64,000 nt of DNA from Chloroflexota bacterium (GTDB lineage Bacteria; Chloroflexota; UBA6077; JACCZL01), in assembly GCA_020845495.1 (NCBI GenBank), contig JADLFM010000152.1, positions 7,501-71,500 on the forward strand. The letters are read 5' to 3'. How positions within the stretch are numbered: the first letter of the stretch is position 1; each line of letters starts with the position of its first letter. Made by a program: the position numbers and the translations under genes. Under the pieces are notes generated by a model. The model was given only the letters and a program-made list of their open reading frames with translations, was not told the origin of the DNA and made no database searches. Shown here in pieces: positions 33,393 through 41,895 of this stretch.

Positions 33393-34367
33393 TTAGAGCT
33401 CCACGCTCAGATAGCGCTCGCCGGTGTCGCAAAGGATCGTCACGACCGTCGCCGACGAGCCAAGTTCGACGGCGACACGCCCGGCCACCAGCACGTTCGC
33501 GCCCGACGAGATGCCGACGAGCAAGCCTTCCTCGCGCGCCAGCCGCGCCGCCATCGCCGTCGCTTCGTGATCCTGCACGCCGACGACTCGGTCGATCACC
33601 GACCGATCGAGGACGCTCGGCACGAAGCTCGCGCCGATGCCCTGGATCGCATGCGGACGGGCACGCCCGCCTTGCAGGACCGGCGAGCGGGCCGGCTCGA
33701 CCGCTACGACGAGCGTCTCGGGTCTGATCCGTTTCAGGACGCGGCCTACCCCGGTGATCGTGCCGCCGGTCCCCACGCCCGCGACGAAGGCATCGACGTT
33801 TCCTTCAGTCTGCTCGAGGATCTCCCGGGCCGTCGTCTGCTCGTGGGCATCCGGGTTGGCCGGATTTTCGAACTGCTGCGGCATGAAGTAGTCCGGGTGA
33901 CTACGAAGCAGTTCCTGGGCCGCGAAGACCGCGCCGGTCATCCCCTCGATAGCCGGTGTCAGGTGAAGCTCGGCCCCGAGGCGCGCGAGCAACTGCCGCC
34001 GCTCCAGGCTCATGTCCTCGGGCATCGTCAGGATCAAGCGATAGCCGCGCGCCGCCGCGACCATCGCCAGTCCGATGCCGGTGTTTCCGCTTGTGGGCTC
34101 GACAATCGTCGCACCAGACCGAAGCCGTCCGTCGCGCTCGGCCTCCTCGATCATCGCGACGGCGATCCGGTCCTTCACGCTGCCGCCGGGGTTCAGCGAC
34201 TCGAGCTTGGCCAGCACCCGGCCTGCACCGGTCGGTACGACCCGGTTCAGGCGAACGAGCGGCGTGTCACCGATCAGGTCCACGACTGACGCCGCCGTTC
34301 CGCGCGAACGACGGCCGGACAGCCTCGGCTCATCAGTCCCCACGCCGCACGCACGATCCTCGATCAT
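33393..34367 (-). CDS. cysK: Cysteine synthase (O-acetylserine sulfhydrylase)
   Basis: A 324-residue PLP enzyme. Lys65 in NPGGSVKDR binds PLP; EPTSGNTGIGLAM and GVGTGGTITGVGR are the substrate and phosphate loops; the C-terminal ISSGAN and DTGERYLS are family hallmarks. It is more similar to CysK (O-acetylserine plus sulfide) than to the CysM in the same cluster. About 30 N-terminal residues before the conserved VVDLIGDTPLVRLN are variable. ATG at 34367 has a G-rich site upstream. With the CysO route beside it, the cell can apparently make cysteine from either free sulfide or protein-bound sulfur. Confidence 0.9.
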   Translation of the reverse strand: MIEDRACGVGTDEPRLSGRRSRGTAASVVDLIGDTPLVRLNRVVPTGAGRVLAKLESLNPGGSVKDRIAVAMIEEAERDGRLRSGATIVEPTSGNTGIGLAMVAAARGYRLILTMPEDMSLERRQLLARLGAELHLTPAIEGMTGAVFAAQELLRSHPDYFMPQQFENPANPDAHEQTTAREILEQTEGNVDAFVAGVGTGGTITGVGRVLKRIRPETLVVAVEPARSPVLQGGRARPHAIQGIGASFVPSVLDRSVIDRVVGVQDHEATAMAARLAREEGLLVGISSGANVLVAGRVAVELGSSATVVTILCDTGERYLSVEL

Positions 34368-34556
34368 CGTCCCCCCGTCTACGGCCACTCCCCGGTCTGC
34401 CCCCGCTCGATCGTCGTCTCACACGCTCCGGATACCCACCGGCCACGCCCACCCGTGAGCCACTCGCACGGCCACACTCGCACGGCCACACCCGCACGCC
34501 CGCCGTACCGATGTAGGCATCCAGGGCGCCTGTGCAGTCCCCGGGCGCCCGGCCTC

Positions 34557-34994
34557 TCAGATGTAGTACATCACCCGCTGCTCGCGCGATTGCTGGCGCT
34601 CCACCAGGGCTGCGACGGTGGTGGCGTTGAGGATACCATTGGCCGCTCGAGCGACCTCCTCCCACAGCTCACGGGTAACCGTCATTGTCGAAGAGGGATC
34701 CCCATCTGGCTCTCCGAGACAGTCCAGCGAGAGTAGCGGCCCTTCGAGCGCCGCGACGACATCCCCGATCGATACCGCTGCCGGCTCGCGCGCCAGTTCG
34801 TGCCCGCCGCGCGGCCCCCGGCTGCTCCGGACCAGTCCTGCCTTGCGAAGTGACGTCAGCAACTGCTCGAGATACGCTTCTGGAATTGCCTCACGGGCGG
34901 CAATCTCACCGCTCTGCACCGGCCCCTCACCGTACCGTCGCGCCAGTTCCACCACCGCGCGGACACCGTAGTCACTTCGCATCGAAAGTTTCAC
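34557..34994 (-). CDS. Rrf2-family transcriptional regulator (CymR/IscR-like)
   Basis: A 145-residue winged-helix regulator. MKLSMRSDYGVRAVVELARRYGEG, EAIPEAYLEQLLTSLRKAGLVRSSRGPRGGHELAREPAAVSIGDVVAALEGPL is the classic Rrf2 pattern. The three cysteines that bind an iron-sulfur cluster in IscR are not present (a single Cys lies in the region), so it fits the cluster-free CymR type, which senses cysteine status through CysK in Bacillus. It heads the cysteine cluster and is the obvious candidate to control it. GTG at 34994 gives the family's usual N-terminus. A gap of 189 bases separates it from cysK. Confidence 0.88.
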   Translation of the reverse strand: MKLSMRSDYGVRAVVELARRYGEGPVQSGEIAAREAIPEAYLEQLLTSLRKAGLVRSSRGPRGGHELAREPAAVSIGDVVAALEGPLLSLDCLGEPDGDPSSTMTVTRELWEEVARAANGILNATTVAALVERQQSREQRVMYYI

Positions 34995-35017
34995 GCCGTG
35001 CCGCCCGCCTCAGATTG

Positions 35018-35039
35018 TTGACTTCATGACTCAATATTG
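35018..35039. promoter_or_regulatory. Candidate autoregulatory site upstream of the Rrf2 gene
   Basis: An AT-rich patch in otherwise GC-rich DNA: TTGA (35018-35021) and TCAA (35031-35034) form an inverted pair around ACTTCATGAC-like sequence, overlapping the palindrome CAATATTG (35032-35039). It begins 24 bases before the GTG of the regulator gene, where promoter and operator are expected. No exact match to a known Rrf2 consensus is claimed. Confidence 0.35.
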
Positions 35040-35097
35040 TAGTCTTGGCCCGCAGGTCTGTCAATCACGGTTGCCCGCGGAGCAGGCCAGGGCGATG

Positions 35098-36108
35098 CTA
35101 CGACGGCGGCAGACTCGGGACGACGAGCGCGCGCCAGTCGTCCACGCCGTGCGTCCATTCGCCGGCGAGTTGCAGGGCTTCGGCGAGCCGGTCGAGGCCG
35201 CGCACGTCTGTACCGTAGCGGAGGCCGGAGCGTGCGAGGAGCGGCGCCAGATCCTCGGGCGTGAGCCCCAGCCCATCGGCCTCGGGGATGAGCCGCGCGA
35301 CACCTGGCCAGTCCGATGCAGCCAGGGCAACGCCCTCGTGCAGGACGTCGACGACGGCGTCCACCAGAGCGGGCTGCCGCTCGTGGAGGGCCGGCAAGGC
35401 GTAGACGAGCGCGCTCGTCGACGGTCCGCCCAGAAGATCCTCGCCGCTCACGATCCGCCGCGCCCCCGGGACTTGCTCGTCGACGTCCAGCGCGGGCGTC
35501 TGACTGGCGGCCCCGGCGAACTGGCCACTCTGAAGGCCGCGCAAGGTCCGGGCCGGAGTCGCCGATACCATCACCGCGTCGAGTGCGTGCCAGTCGCCAA
35601 GGTCGCGCAGGGCTGCCAGCCGGAGCAGCGTCGCCTCGTAGCCCGTGGAACTGGCGACGCCGATACGGTCGCTCGGTCCGAAATCGGCCAGCGAGTGGGC
35701 CGCATGGCGAGGCGTGACGATCCCGCTCGGCACCTCGGCCAGGCCAGCCAGGATCCGGACGGGAAGGCCACGCTGGCGCGCCCGGAAGAACGCTGTCGGG
35801 GCGCCCGCCGCCAGATCGAGGCCACCGGCAGCGAGCGCGTCGTGCACCGCGTCGACTTCCGGGATCGGTTTCCACTCGACCGCCAGACCGGGCAACCGCC
35901 GTTCGAGCAGGCCGCGCTCCCGCAGCAGCAGCAGTGGAGCGAAGCCGGCCTCGCCGAAAATATTGATGCGGAGTGTCTGGGGGCGCGGCGGCCCCCGCTC
36001 GATCAGGCGTGCGGGCTGACAGGCCAGCCCGATGCCGGCGCTCGCCAGCCCGAGTAGCAGGCTACGTCGGGCTGGCGAGGATTCCCGGCCACACGGTCGG
36101 CGGCGCAT
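35098..36108 (-). CDS. NMT1/TauA-like ABC solute-binding lipoprotein
   Basis: A 336-residue periplasmic-type binding protein. The N-terminus has twin arginines (PARRSLLLGLASAGIGLAC), a hydrophobic core and a lipobox-like GLAC, so Tat export and lipidation are likely. LRINIFGEAGFAPLLLLRERGLLE and the GLDLAAGAPTAFFRARQRGLPVRILAG segment are typical of the NMT1/SsuA fold. ATG at 36108 overlaps the stop of the upstream aconitase-X small-subunit gene by one base, so translation is coupled and the two likely serve one pathway. The ligand may be the substrate or precursor of the aconitase-X reaction; no permease or ATPase is adjacent. Confidence 0.82.
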   Translation of the reverse strand: MRRRPCGRESSPARRSLLLGLASAGIGLACQPARLIERGPPRPQTLRINIFGEAGFAPLLLLRERGLLERRLPGLAVEWKPIPEVDAVHDALAAGGLDLAAGAPTAFFRARQRGLPVRILAGLAEVPSGIVTPRHAAHSLADFGPSDRIGVASSTGYEATLLRLAALRDLGDWHALDAVMVSATPARTLRGLQSGQFAGAASQTPALDVDEQVPGARRIVSGEDLLGGPSTSALVYALPALHERQPALVDAVVDVLHEGVALAASDWPGVARLIPEADGLGLTPEDLAPLLARSGLRYGTDVRGLDRLAEALQLAGEWTHGVDDWRALVVPSLPPS

Positions 36109-36545
36109 CACGCCGAGTGGCGCTTCCTGACTCGGACCTCGCCGGCCGGCGGATCGACCACAAGCCAATCGCCGCTTTCAATGACTTCAAGAGGGTCCGG
36201 CTCCAGGCGATCCATGAGCGGAAGATCGGCCAGCGCTGCGCCCTGAGCCATGATCGGATTCGCCAGTCCGAACACGATACCGAGCGGCGCCGTCCCGTGA
36301 GCGCGCATGTCGAGGAGCGCCCAGGCCGTTGCGACGCCGCCCTTGGCCGTCGGATGCACCAGCACCTTCCCCACGATGCTCTCGCCGAACAAGTCATGCG
36401 ACTCCCGCGAGAACACGCCAGTCTTGCGGTTCAGGTCGTAGCGGGCGCTGAAGCCATGCCGCGAGACGAGCGCTTCGCCCTCCACTCGCTGCCCGATGCC
36501 GGGGTGTCCCCGCAACACGATCTCGCCCTCACGCTCACTTGCCAT
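36108..36545 (-). CDS. Aconitase X small (swivel, DUF126) subunit
   Basis: A 145-residue protein with the DUF126/AcnX swivel pattern: HGFSARYDLNRKTGVFSRESHDLFGESIVGKVLVHPTAKGGVATAWALLDM, then GTAPLGIVFGLANPIMAQGAALADLPLMDRLEPDPLEVIESGDWLVVD. In bacteria the two-subunit aconitase-X enzymes include cis-3-hydroxy-L-proline dehydratases; in archaea relatives act on phosphomevalonate. ATG at 36545 follows GGAGGGGGAGC. The large subunit is encoded 162 bases upstream on the same strand, and a binding-protein gene overlaps the end. The Ser within GRGS-like motifs of other members appears here as KGGV, so the active-site details need alignment. Confidence 0.82.
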   Translation of the reverse strand: MASEREGEIVLRGHPGIGQRVEGEALVSRHGFSARYDLNRKTGVFSRESHDLFGESIVGKVLVHPTAKGGVATAWALLDMRAHGTAPLGIVFGLANPIMAQGAALADLPLMDRLEPDPLEVIESGDWLVVDPPAGEVRVRKRHSA

Positions 36546-36707
36546 GCGCGCTCCCCCTCCCTCGTTTCTGCCCTCGCGTGACGCCCTCTCCTGAAGCCAC
36601 CGATCCAGGCGTTTGCGGGTCACGTACCGTGCTCACCTCGTGACTGACTACGCTCGACTCGCCAACCGCTGCCGTTGGCTGACATTTGACGGTTGCTGGC
36701 TCCTCGG

Positions 36708-37949
36708 TCACCACGGAATCCGCCCGCTCACGGCCGCCTCGACGCAGACATCGGTCGGGCGAAAGACCGAGTTGTAGCCGTACCCGGGGATGATGTTCGC
36801 GAGTTTGGCGGAGTCGGTGACGATCGTGCGCCAGCCATGTTTCTCGGCAAGCTCGCGCGCCGTCATCAGGTAGAAGCAGACCCCCGAGAAGAGCCGTCCG
36901 CCGGCAGCCTCGATGGTCTTGACGTAGCCGAGCCGGTCGGCGGCTGCGCGGTTCTGGTAGTTCGTCGTCGCCAGCAGACACACCTCAGGGTTGACGCGGC
37001 GCCCGTCGAGCAGCGCGGCCAGGTCGCGCAGCTCAACCATCGACAACTGGGGCGCCGTGAACGCCACGACGTCCGGTCGGCTGCGCTCCGGTTGGAACGT
37101 CTCGTAGGTACGACGAATGTCGCCCATTTCCATGACCAGCCGCCGCTGTGGCTCGCGCCCGCCGAACGCCTCTTCCACCGTCCGGGCCTCCGGCGTCACG
37201 CCGACGAGGTGGAACATCGCCAGCGAGCCGTAGCTCGCCAGGCAGGCGCCAAGTTGCTTGAGTTGATCGACGGTCGGCTCGACCTCCAACCCGGCGATGA
37301 CGGGCACCTGCCAGTAGTCGTTGACCTGCCGCCCGATCCAGCAGCCGAGCGCACCCCAATCGCTGGTGCAACGCGGCTGATCGCGCACCTCGACGAGCAC
37401 GGTGCCGAGCCGCTGCTCGGGCAGATGGTAGCCATAGCGGGCGGTACGGCCGGTCAGCGCAGCCGCCAGTGCGACCGGCCCGCCCTCGAAGTTGGAGCGG
37501 GCGCCGGCGACGCCGTTGGCGAAGATCACCGTACCGGTGTCACCCCAGGCGACGTGCTCGCCGAACCGGGGCGGCGCGACGGTCTGATAGTTGATACAGG
37601 TGTCGAGCACCATGATGCCGAGCCGTTCGAGCGCGCGCGTCAGGCGTAGCTCGAGCTCCACCTGGTGCTCGTCCTGACCGAGCGCGTCCCAGAGCGCCAC
37701 ATCGACGCTGCGCGGGTTCGAGGTCGTCGGGACGATGGCCCGCCCGCCGAGTGACGCCATCTCCTCGACCCATGCCAGGCACGGCTCGCCCATGGATTCG
37801 ATCTCGGCCATCATGTGGGCCGAGTCGATCGGCACGAAGTCCTCGGCGCCGAAGAAGTCGCCCACCGTCATTTGTAGTTGCAGGGCGCGCCGAACGGCCT
37901 CCCCGCGCTCGCCCGCCAACATCGCACGTTCATCGTCATTCAGTCGCAT
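36708..37949 (-). CDS. Aconitase X large catalytic (DUF521) subunit
   Basis: A 413-residue AcnX catalytic subunit, an iron-sulfur dehydratase of the aconitase superfamily. The N-terminus MRLNDDERAMLAGERGEAVRRALQLQMTVGDFFGAEDFVPIDSAHM and later TCINYQTVAPPRFGEHVAWGDTGTVIFANGVAGARSNFEGGP match the family; conserved cysteines lie in DTCINY, in the PEVCLLAT region and in FSGVCFYL. ATG at 37949 has GAGGAG twelve bases upstream; an ATG at 37961 would put the site at zero spacing and is less likely. With the small subunit it probably dehydrates cis-3-hydroxyproline, which is inferred from bacterial relatives, not shown here. Confidence 0.85.
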   Translation of the reverse strand: MRLNDDERAMLAGERGEAVRRALQLQMTVGDFFGAEDFVPIDSAHMMAEIESMGEPCLAWVEEMASLGGRAIVPTTSNPRSVDVALWDALGQDEHQVELELRLTRALERLGIMVLDTCINYQTVAPPRFGEHVAWGDTGTVIFANGVAGARSNFEGGPVALAAALTGRTARYGYHLPEQRLGTVLVEVRDQPRCTSDWGALGCWIGRQVNDYWQVPVIAGLEVEPTVDQLKQLGACLASYGSLAMFHLVGVTPEARTVEEAFGGREPQRRLVMEMGDIRRTYETFQPERSRPDVVAFTAPQLSMVELRDLAALLDGRRVNPEVCLLATTNYQNRAAADRLGYVKTIEAAGGRLFSGVCFYLMTARELAEKHGWRTIVTDSAKLANIIPGYGYNSVFRPTDVCVEAAVSGRIPW

Positions 37950-38159
37950 CGCTACGGTCATCTCCTCGCTGACACGCTCGCGTCGTTCGGACGTCCGCGC
38001 GCCTCGCCTGGATCGTTGGACTTGTGTGGCTTGTCGCCGTCAGAGAACACAGCCGCGAGTCGCGCGAGCTCGCCCTTTTCGAGCCTCTCAGTTGGGACGG
38101 ATCGCTCGCACGGGTCGCCGATCTTGTCCGCTGGCGCCAGCGATCGTCACCTCCGCTCG

Positions 38160-38612
38160 TCAGCCGCGCAGCAGCATGGACCGTCTCGGGTAGGTCCAGA
38201 CTACGAGGCCGGCCGCGATGATGGCCGCGGCAATGGGCGGAGCATCGCTGATGAGCTTGGGGGGTTCGCCGCGAATCGTGCTCGCCACGATCGCGAGCAC
38301 CGCGAGCAAGTAGATCTGGATCACGTGGGGCCGATGGAGCGGGTCGCGGCTGGCGAGCAGCGGCGCGAGCACCAGTCCCACGAACCAGAGAGAGATCAGG
38401 TAGTTCTCCATGTGGCCGATTGGCCCAGGCAGTCCCCAGACCCAGCCGCCCGGGGCGAAGAACCCGACGACGAGCAAGAAGAGCCAGATCAGCGCCCCAA
38501 TCCGGAGCGCCCAGCCCACCTGTCTTGCCCTGGTGACAGCGTCAGGGGATGGAAGGTCTGCCGGGAGCGCTCCCGGCCCTGGTCGCGCTGTGACGCTGCT
38601 CTGGTCCGTCAT
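38160..38612 (-). CDS. Small multispanning membrane protein, unknown function
   Basis: A 150-residue protein with a Pro/Ala-rich cytoplasmic N-terminus and about four hydrophobic helices (ALRIGALIWLFLLVVGFF; MENYLISLWFVGLVLAPLLA; VIQIYLLAVLAIVAST; PPIAAAIIAAGLVVW). I recognise no family. ATG at 38612 follows AGAGAGG. It is upstream of the aconitase-X genes on the same strand with a gap of about 200 bases, so it may be co-transcribed, but nothing ties it functionally. It could be a minor transporter or sensor subunit. Confidence 0.65.
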   Translation of the reverse strand: MTDQSSVTARPGPGALPADLPSPDAVTRARQVGWALRIGALIWLFLLVVGFFAPGGWVWGLPGPIGHMENYLISLWFVGLVLAPLLASRDPLHRPHVIQIYLLAVLAIVASTIRGEPPKLISDAPPIAAAIIAAGLVVWTYPRRSMLLRG

Positions 38613-39105
38613 CTTGCCTCTCTGGCCGGGCGCCGCTCCGCCCCAGCCCGGTGGCGCGAGCAACGCGCCACCGCTCCAGCCCACCGGCCCGGCTGTCCGG
38701 TGATGCCGGCCCCACAGTTCGCCGTTTCGGCCCAACTGTACATCGCTCGGCCGCTCGCTCCAAGTCGAGCGAGCGTCTGTGTCGAGCGAGCGTCTGTCGG
38801 ACGGTGACCCTCTGCCGCCTGTCTCGACCACGCTGTGACAAGGGTAGCATGTTTATGCGCGAGAATAGCCCGAATGGACGCGACAATGCATCATCTGGGT
38901 GTCCCCGTTCCCGCTCTTCCGGGCGTTGACATCAGCAGAGGCGAAGACTGCGTCTCGACCGGCTCCCATCCCTGTGCTGCATCCCTCCTGAGCGACCGGG
39001 ACCGTTGGATTGCGTAGGGGGACGAGGCACGGTACGTGGTCGCCAGGTGATGGCGAGACGCGCGGGCTCCCGGCCGAGCGGTGAAGGAGGTATGGGACGG
39101 TACCG
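38613..39105. other. Divergent intergenic region
   Basis: No gene can be supported here. It separates the minus-strand membrane protein from the plus-strand pseudopilin cluster and so should carry both promoters. A frame from 38835 of 60 codons has no convincing start site or recognisable product. GAAGGAGG at 39084-39091 lies before a five-codon ORF (ATG 39092) whose stop overlaps the TadE start at 39106. Confidence 0.4.
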
Positions 39106-39636
39106 ATGACACACGGTCAGAGGGTCATGACGGCCGCCTTGACGTCGCGCCTGCCCTCCGGCTCGGCGACTGTGTCGCCGAGCCCTCACCGTAGGGCGCG
39201 GACCGCCGGGCAATCCATCGTCGAGATGGCGCTGATCACCCCGCTTGCGATTGGCATCGTCCTCGTCACCCTCCAGACATCGCTCATCGTGGCGCAGTTC
39301 TGGGGTGCCGGGCACGTCAGTCGGGCCACCGCCCGCTGGCTCGCCGTACGGATCGACACGACCGACTCGGCCGTCGACACCTACGCGCGGAGCCTCGGTG
39401 CGCCGTTGCCAGGATTGTCTGGGACTGGGATCACCTCGGTGGCGGTGAACCCATCCTGTCCCTCGCTCAGCGGTGGGAAGTGCTCGGCGCGGTCGCCCGG
39501 CGACGCGGTGACTGTAACGGTGACCGCTGCGCCGGCCCGCGTGATGTTCCTACCGACCTCGATCAGTGTGTTCTCCTCGACGATCAGCCTGCCGACTACG
39601 CTCCCACCGGTCAGCACCACGGTGGTGCTCGAATGA
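39106..39636 (+). CDS. TadE-like pseudopilin (1)
   Basis: A 176-residue protein with the TadE/TadF N-terminal signature GQSIVEMALITPLAIGIVLVTLQTSLIVAQ: a glycine-cleavage type leader with the Glu five residues after the predicted cut, then a single hydrophobic helix. TadE proteins are processed by a prepilin peptidase and form minor pseudopilins of Flp/Tad pili. The C-terminal domain has two cysteines (NPSCPS and GGKCSA) that may form a disulfide. ATG at 39106; the stop overlaps the next gene (ATGA), as in an operon. The Arg/Ser-rich leader of about 35 residues is long, and an internal ATG at 39127 is an alternative. Confidence 0.8.
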   Translation: MTHGQRVMTAALTSRLPSGSATVSPSPHRRARTAGQSIVEMALITPLAIGIVLVTLQTSLIVAQFWGAGHVSRATARWLAVRIDTTDSAVDTYARSLGAPLPGLSGTGITSVAVNPSCPSLSGGKCSARSPGDAVTVTVTAAPARVMFLPTSISVFSSTISLPTTLPPVSTTVVLE

Positions 39637-40118
39637 TCCGGCGCCTGAGTCTCCATAGCGGTCGACCGACCGGCGGGCCGCATCAGCAGCGCGGGCAGGC
39701 GCTCGTCGAACTAGCCATTTTCTTTCCGATCCTCCTCTTGTTCGGGCTGGCGTGTTTCCAGTTCGTCGCGATCTTCCTCACCTACGCGGACGTCATGCGG
39801 GCCACCCGAGACGCTACCCGCTGGGTGGCGATCCATCCGCATGCTACCGACACCTCGACGCGCACCATGATCGACGGGCGTTTGCCGTCCGGGCTGACCG
39901 CCGCCAACTTGACGATGACGTTTTCACCTTCGTGCACGTCACTCTCGAGTGGCAAGTGTGCGAGCCGGCCGGCCGGCACGCAGATCTCAGTGACCAGCAC
40001 CTACAACGTCGCGAGCAAGATTTTCCTGCCAACGTCGTTCAGTTTCGGGCAGGCGACGATCCAGATCCCAACGACCCTGCCCGCGTACACCATGTTCATG
40101 CAGGTGGAGCCAGGCTGA
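39633..40118 (+). CDS. TadE-like pseudopilin (2)
   Basis: A 161-residue paralogue of the preceding gene: RGQALVELAIFFPILLLFGLACFQFVAIFLTYADVMRATRDATRWVAIHP carries the TadE motif with its conserved Glu and hydrophobic helix. The globular part again has a SPSCTSLSSGKCASRPAGTQISVTSTYNVASKIFLPTSFSF block like the SCPSLSGGKCSARSPGDAVTVTVT block upstream, showing a tandem duplication. ATG at 39633 overlaps the upstream stop by four bases, and the vWA gene starts one base after its stop, so all three are one translational unit. Confidence 0.82.
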   Translation: MIRRLSLHSGRPTGGPHQQRGQALVELAIFFPILLLFGLACFQFVAIFLTYADVMRATRDATRWVAIHPHATDTSTRTMIDGRLPSGLTAANLTMTFSPSCTSLSSGKCASRPAGTQISVTSTYNVASKIFLPTSFSFGQATIQIPTTLPAYTMFMQVEPG

Positions 40119-40119
40119 G

Positions 40120-41640
40120 ATGAGCGTATTTCGATCGATCCTCACCCGCATCGCCACGCTGACTGGCCGCGGCGCCGGTCGAGCTGCGCCCGGCCAGATT
40201 GCCGTCTACTCGGCGCTCGTCCTGGTAGCACTGGTCGGCCTCGCCGGCTCGGGCATCGACTACGGACTTGCCATCGTCGAGAGTTCGCGGATGCAGAACG
40301 CCCTCGACGCCTCGGCGCTCGCAGGTGCGCGCGGACTGGTTGGGGGCAACCCGCCCGGCGATTCCTCTGGACGTGCCGCCGCTACCAGCTTTATGACGAT
40401 GCACGGTTACACCAATGGCGTCAACCAGACGACCATCACGCTGACCACGTCGCGCTCAGACCCCTCGGGGCCGCTCGACACGATGCAGATCGACGCCACG
40501 CGCGTCCTACCAACTAAATTCTGGCCCGTCATCGGGATCAACACGATCACGGTGACTCAGCATGCTGCCGCCGTCGCCTCCGGCAGCATGGTCGACGTGA
40601 TGATGAGCCTGGACCTCAGCCGTTCTATGGAGGAGAGCGGGGCCGCGGCGTCTCCGCCCCGCGACGACGTGGCGTCTCTTCAGGGCGCGGTCGTCCAGTT
40701 TATCGACCAGCTTCAACTGCAAAGCGGCCTGCCGCGCGGACCGCAAATGGGCCTGGCCCGCTGGGCGGGTATCAGGTGCGGTTGGCAACGCAGTGGCGGT
40801 GGTGCCGATGGTGATACTTACCTCGACCTCGATCGGGGGCCGAGCGGCAGCGAGTACGTCGGCCCCTGCACCGACGATGCCACCATCCTCAGCGGGCTGA
40901 CCCAGGACCGTGCCAGACTGGTCAAGATCGCCGATGGCACTGGCGGAGGAACTTGCCCGCCGGCCGCGTCTGGGTTCGGCTGCCCGCTGGCTCCTGTACC
41001 TTACATCCCCACGGTCGTGCCTGGCGGCGGCACGCCCACACCACTCCAGGGCTTGCAGCGCAGTAACAGGACACAGACCTGGACACAGTCGACTGGCACC
41101 AAAGTCTCCAACGCGATCTCGATCGTGAGCAACGGGCCGTACCACGCCTGGAGCACTGCGAATGGAGGCCGAAACGACCCCCTGGGCGACGGAGTCGCAC
41201 GCAAGATTCTCGTGCTGATGACAGACGGCTATAGCGAGTCGAGCACCTACGGAATCCCGTCGAGTGTGGGCGGGTCGTCCGCGCCCGCTACCTGGGACAC
41301 CCAGGCCGTGTCACTGGCAAATGCCTTGAAGAATGGACCGAACGGCGTCAGAGGCGATGACGACGACGTCGAGATCTTCACCGTCGGGTACTACTGCACG
41401 CCCTACAACAGTATGCGCTGGTGCGCGAGCAGGCTAGCGGCGAGCACCCCTCACAGGTGTCCTGGCCCGGTCTATCCAACGGCCAGCCCGGCACCCACGG
41501 ACGTGGACGACCTGCTGGTGGACATCTCGTCGTCAACGCCTGGCACCTGCGACCACTACTTTCCGATTGCCAAGGGCGAGGACCTTCCCCAGATGTTCCG
41601 CGTCATCGCAGGCGCCGTCACACGAGGAAGACTCCAGTGA
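40120..41640 (+). CDS. TadG-like protein with von Willebrand factor A domain
   Basis: A 506-residue surface protein. An N-terminal TadG-like segment (GQIAVYSALVLVALVGLAGSGIDYGLAIVESSRMQNALDASALAGAR) is the Flp-pilus anchor; the rest is a vWA domain whose metal-ion adhesion site begins DLSRSMEE (DxSxS) and continues with LVLMTDGYSES (the later Asp). Six or more cysteines in the inserted loops (WAGIRCGW, GPCTDD, GGTCPPAASGFGCPL, YYCTPY) suggest extracellular disulfides. It is the last gene of the pseudopilin operon. The ATPase, platform and prepilin-peptidase genes of a Tad system are not in the window and must be elsewhere. Confidence 0.83.
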   Translation: MSVFRSILTRIATLTGRGAGRAAPGQIAVYSALVLVALVGLAGSGIDYGLAIVESSRMQNALDASALAGARGLVGGNPPGDSSGRAAATSFMTMHGYTNGVNQTTITLTTSRSDPSGPLDTMQIDATRVLPTKFWPVIGINTITVTQHAAAVASGSMVDVMMSLDLSRSMEESGAAASPPRDDVASLQGAVVQFIDQLQLQSGLPRGPQMGLARWAGIRCGWQRSGGGADGDTYLDLDRGPSGSEYVGPCTDDATILSGLTQDRARLVKIADGTGGGTCPPAASGFGCPLAPVPYIPTVVPGGGTPTPLQGLQRSNRTQTWTQSTGTKVSNAISIVSNGPYHAWSTANGGRNDPLGDGVARKILVLMTDGYSESSTYGIPSSVGGSSAPATWDTQAVSLANALKNGPNGVRGDDDDVEIFTVGYYCTPYNSMRWCASRLAASTPHRCPGPVYPTASPAPTDVDDLLVDISSSTPGTCDHYFPIAKGEDLPQMFRVIAGAVTRGRLQ

Positions 41641-41727
41641 CGCCTCCACCTGAGTGAAACGCCGCCCTCCCCGGCTCTCTCGCCCAGCAGGAGGAGGACC
41701 GATGGGAGGGGCCTGTCGCAACAAGGT

Positions 41728-41764
41728 CGGGTCCGGGCTCGTCGTGCAGACGAGCCCGGACCCG
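41728..41764. terminator. Bidirectional hairpin between converging genes
   Basis: A perfect 16-bp stem with a GTGCA loop, left arm CGGGTCCGGGCTCGTC, between the vWA gene (ends 41640, plus) and the M23 peptidase gene (ends 41896, minus). It would serve both transcripts. Confidence 0.7.
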
Positions 41765-41895
41765 CGCAACATCCGGCCCCACTCACGGGGAGGTCAGGCT
41801 CGGGGGACGGAACCGGCGCGTGCACGAACCGCGCTCGCTGTCCTGGCACGAACCGCACCCGCGCAACTCGTGGGCTCCGCTCACGTGGGCTCCGC

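Noticed and set aside
38835..39017. 60-codon frame in the divergent gap before the pseudopilin genes
   Set aside because: No convincing ribosome site, composition like non-coding DNA, no recognisable product.
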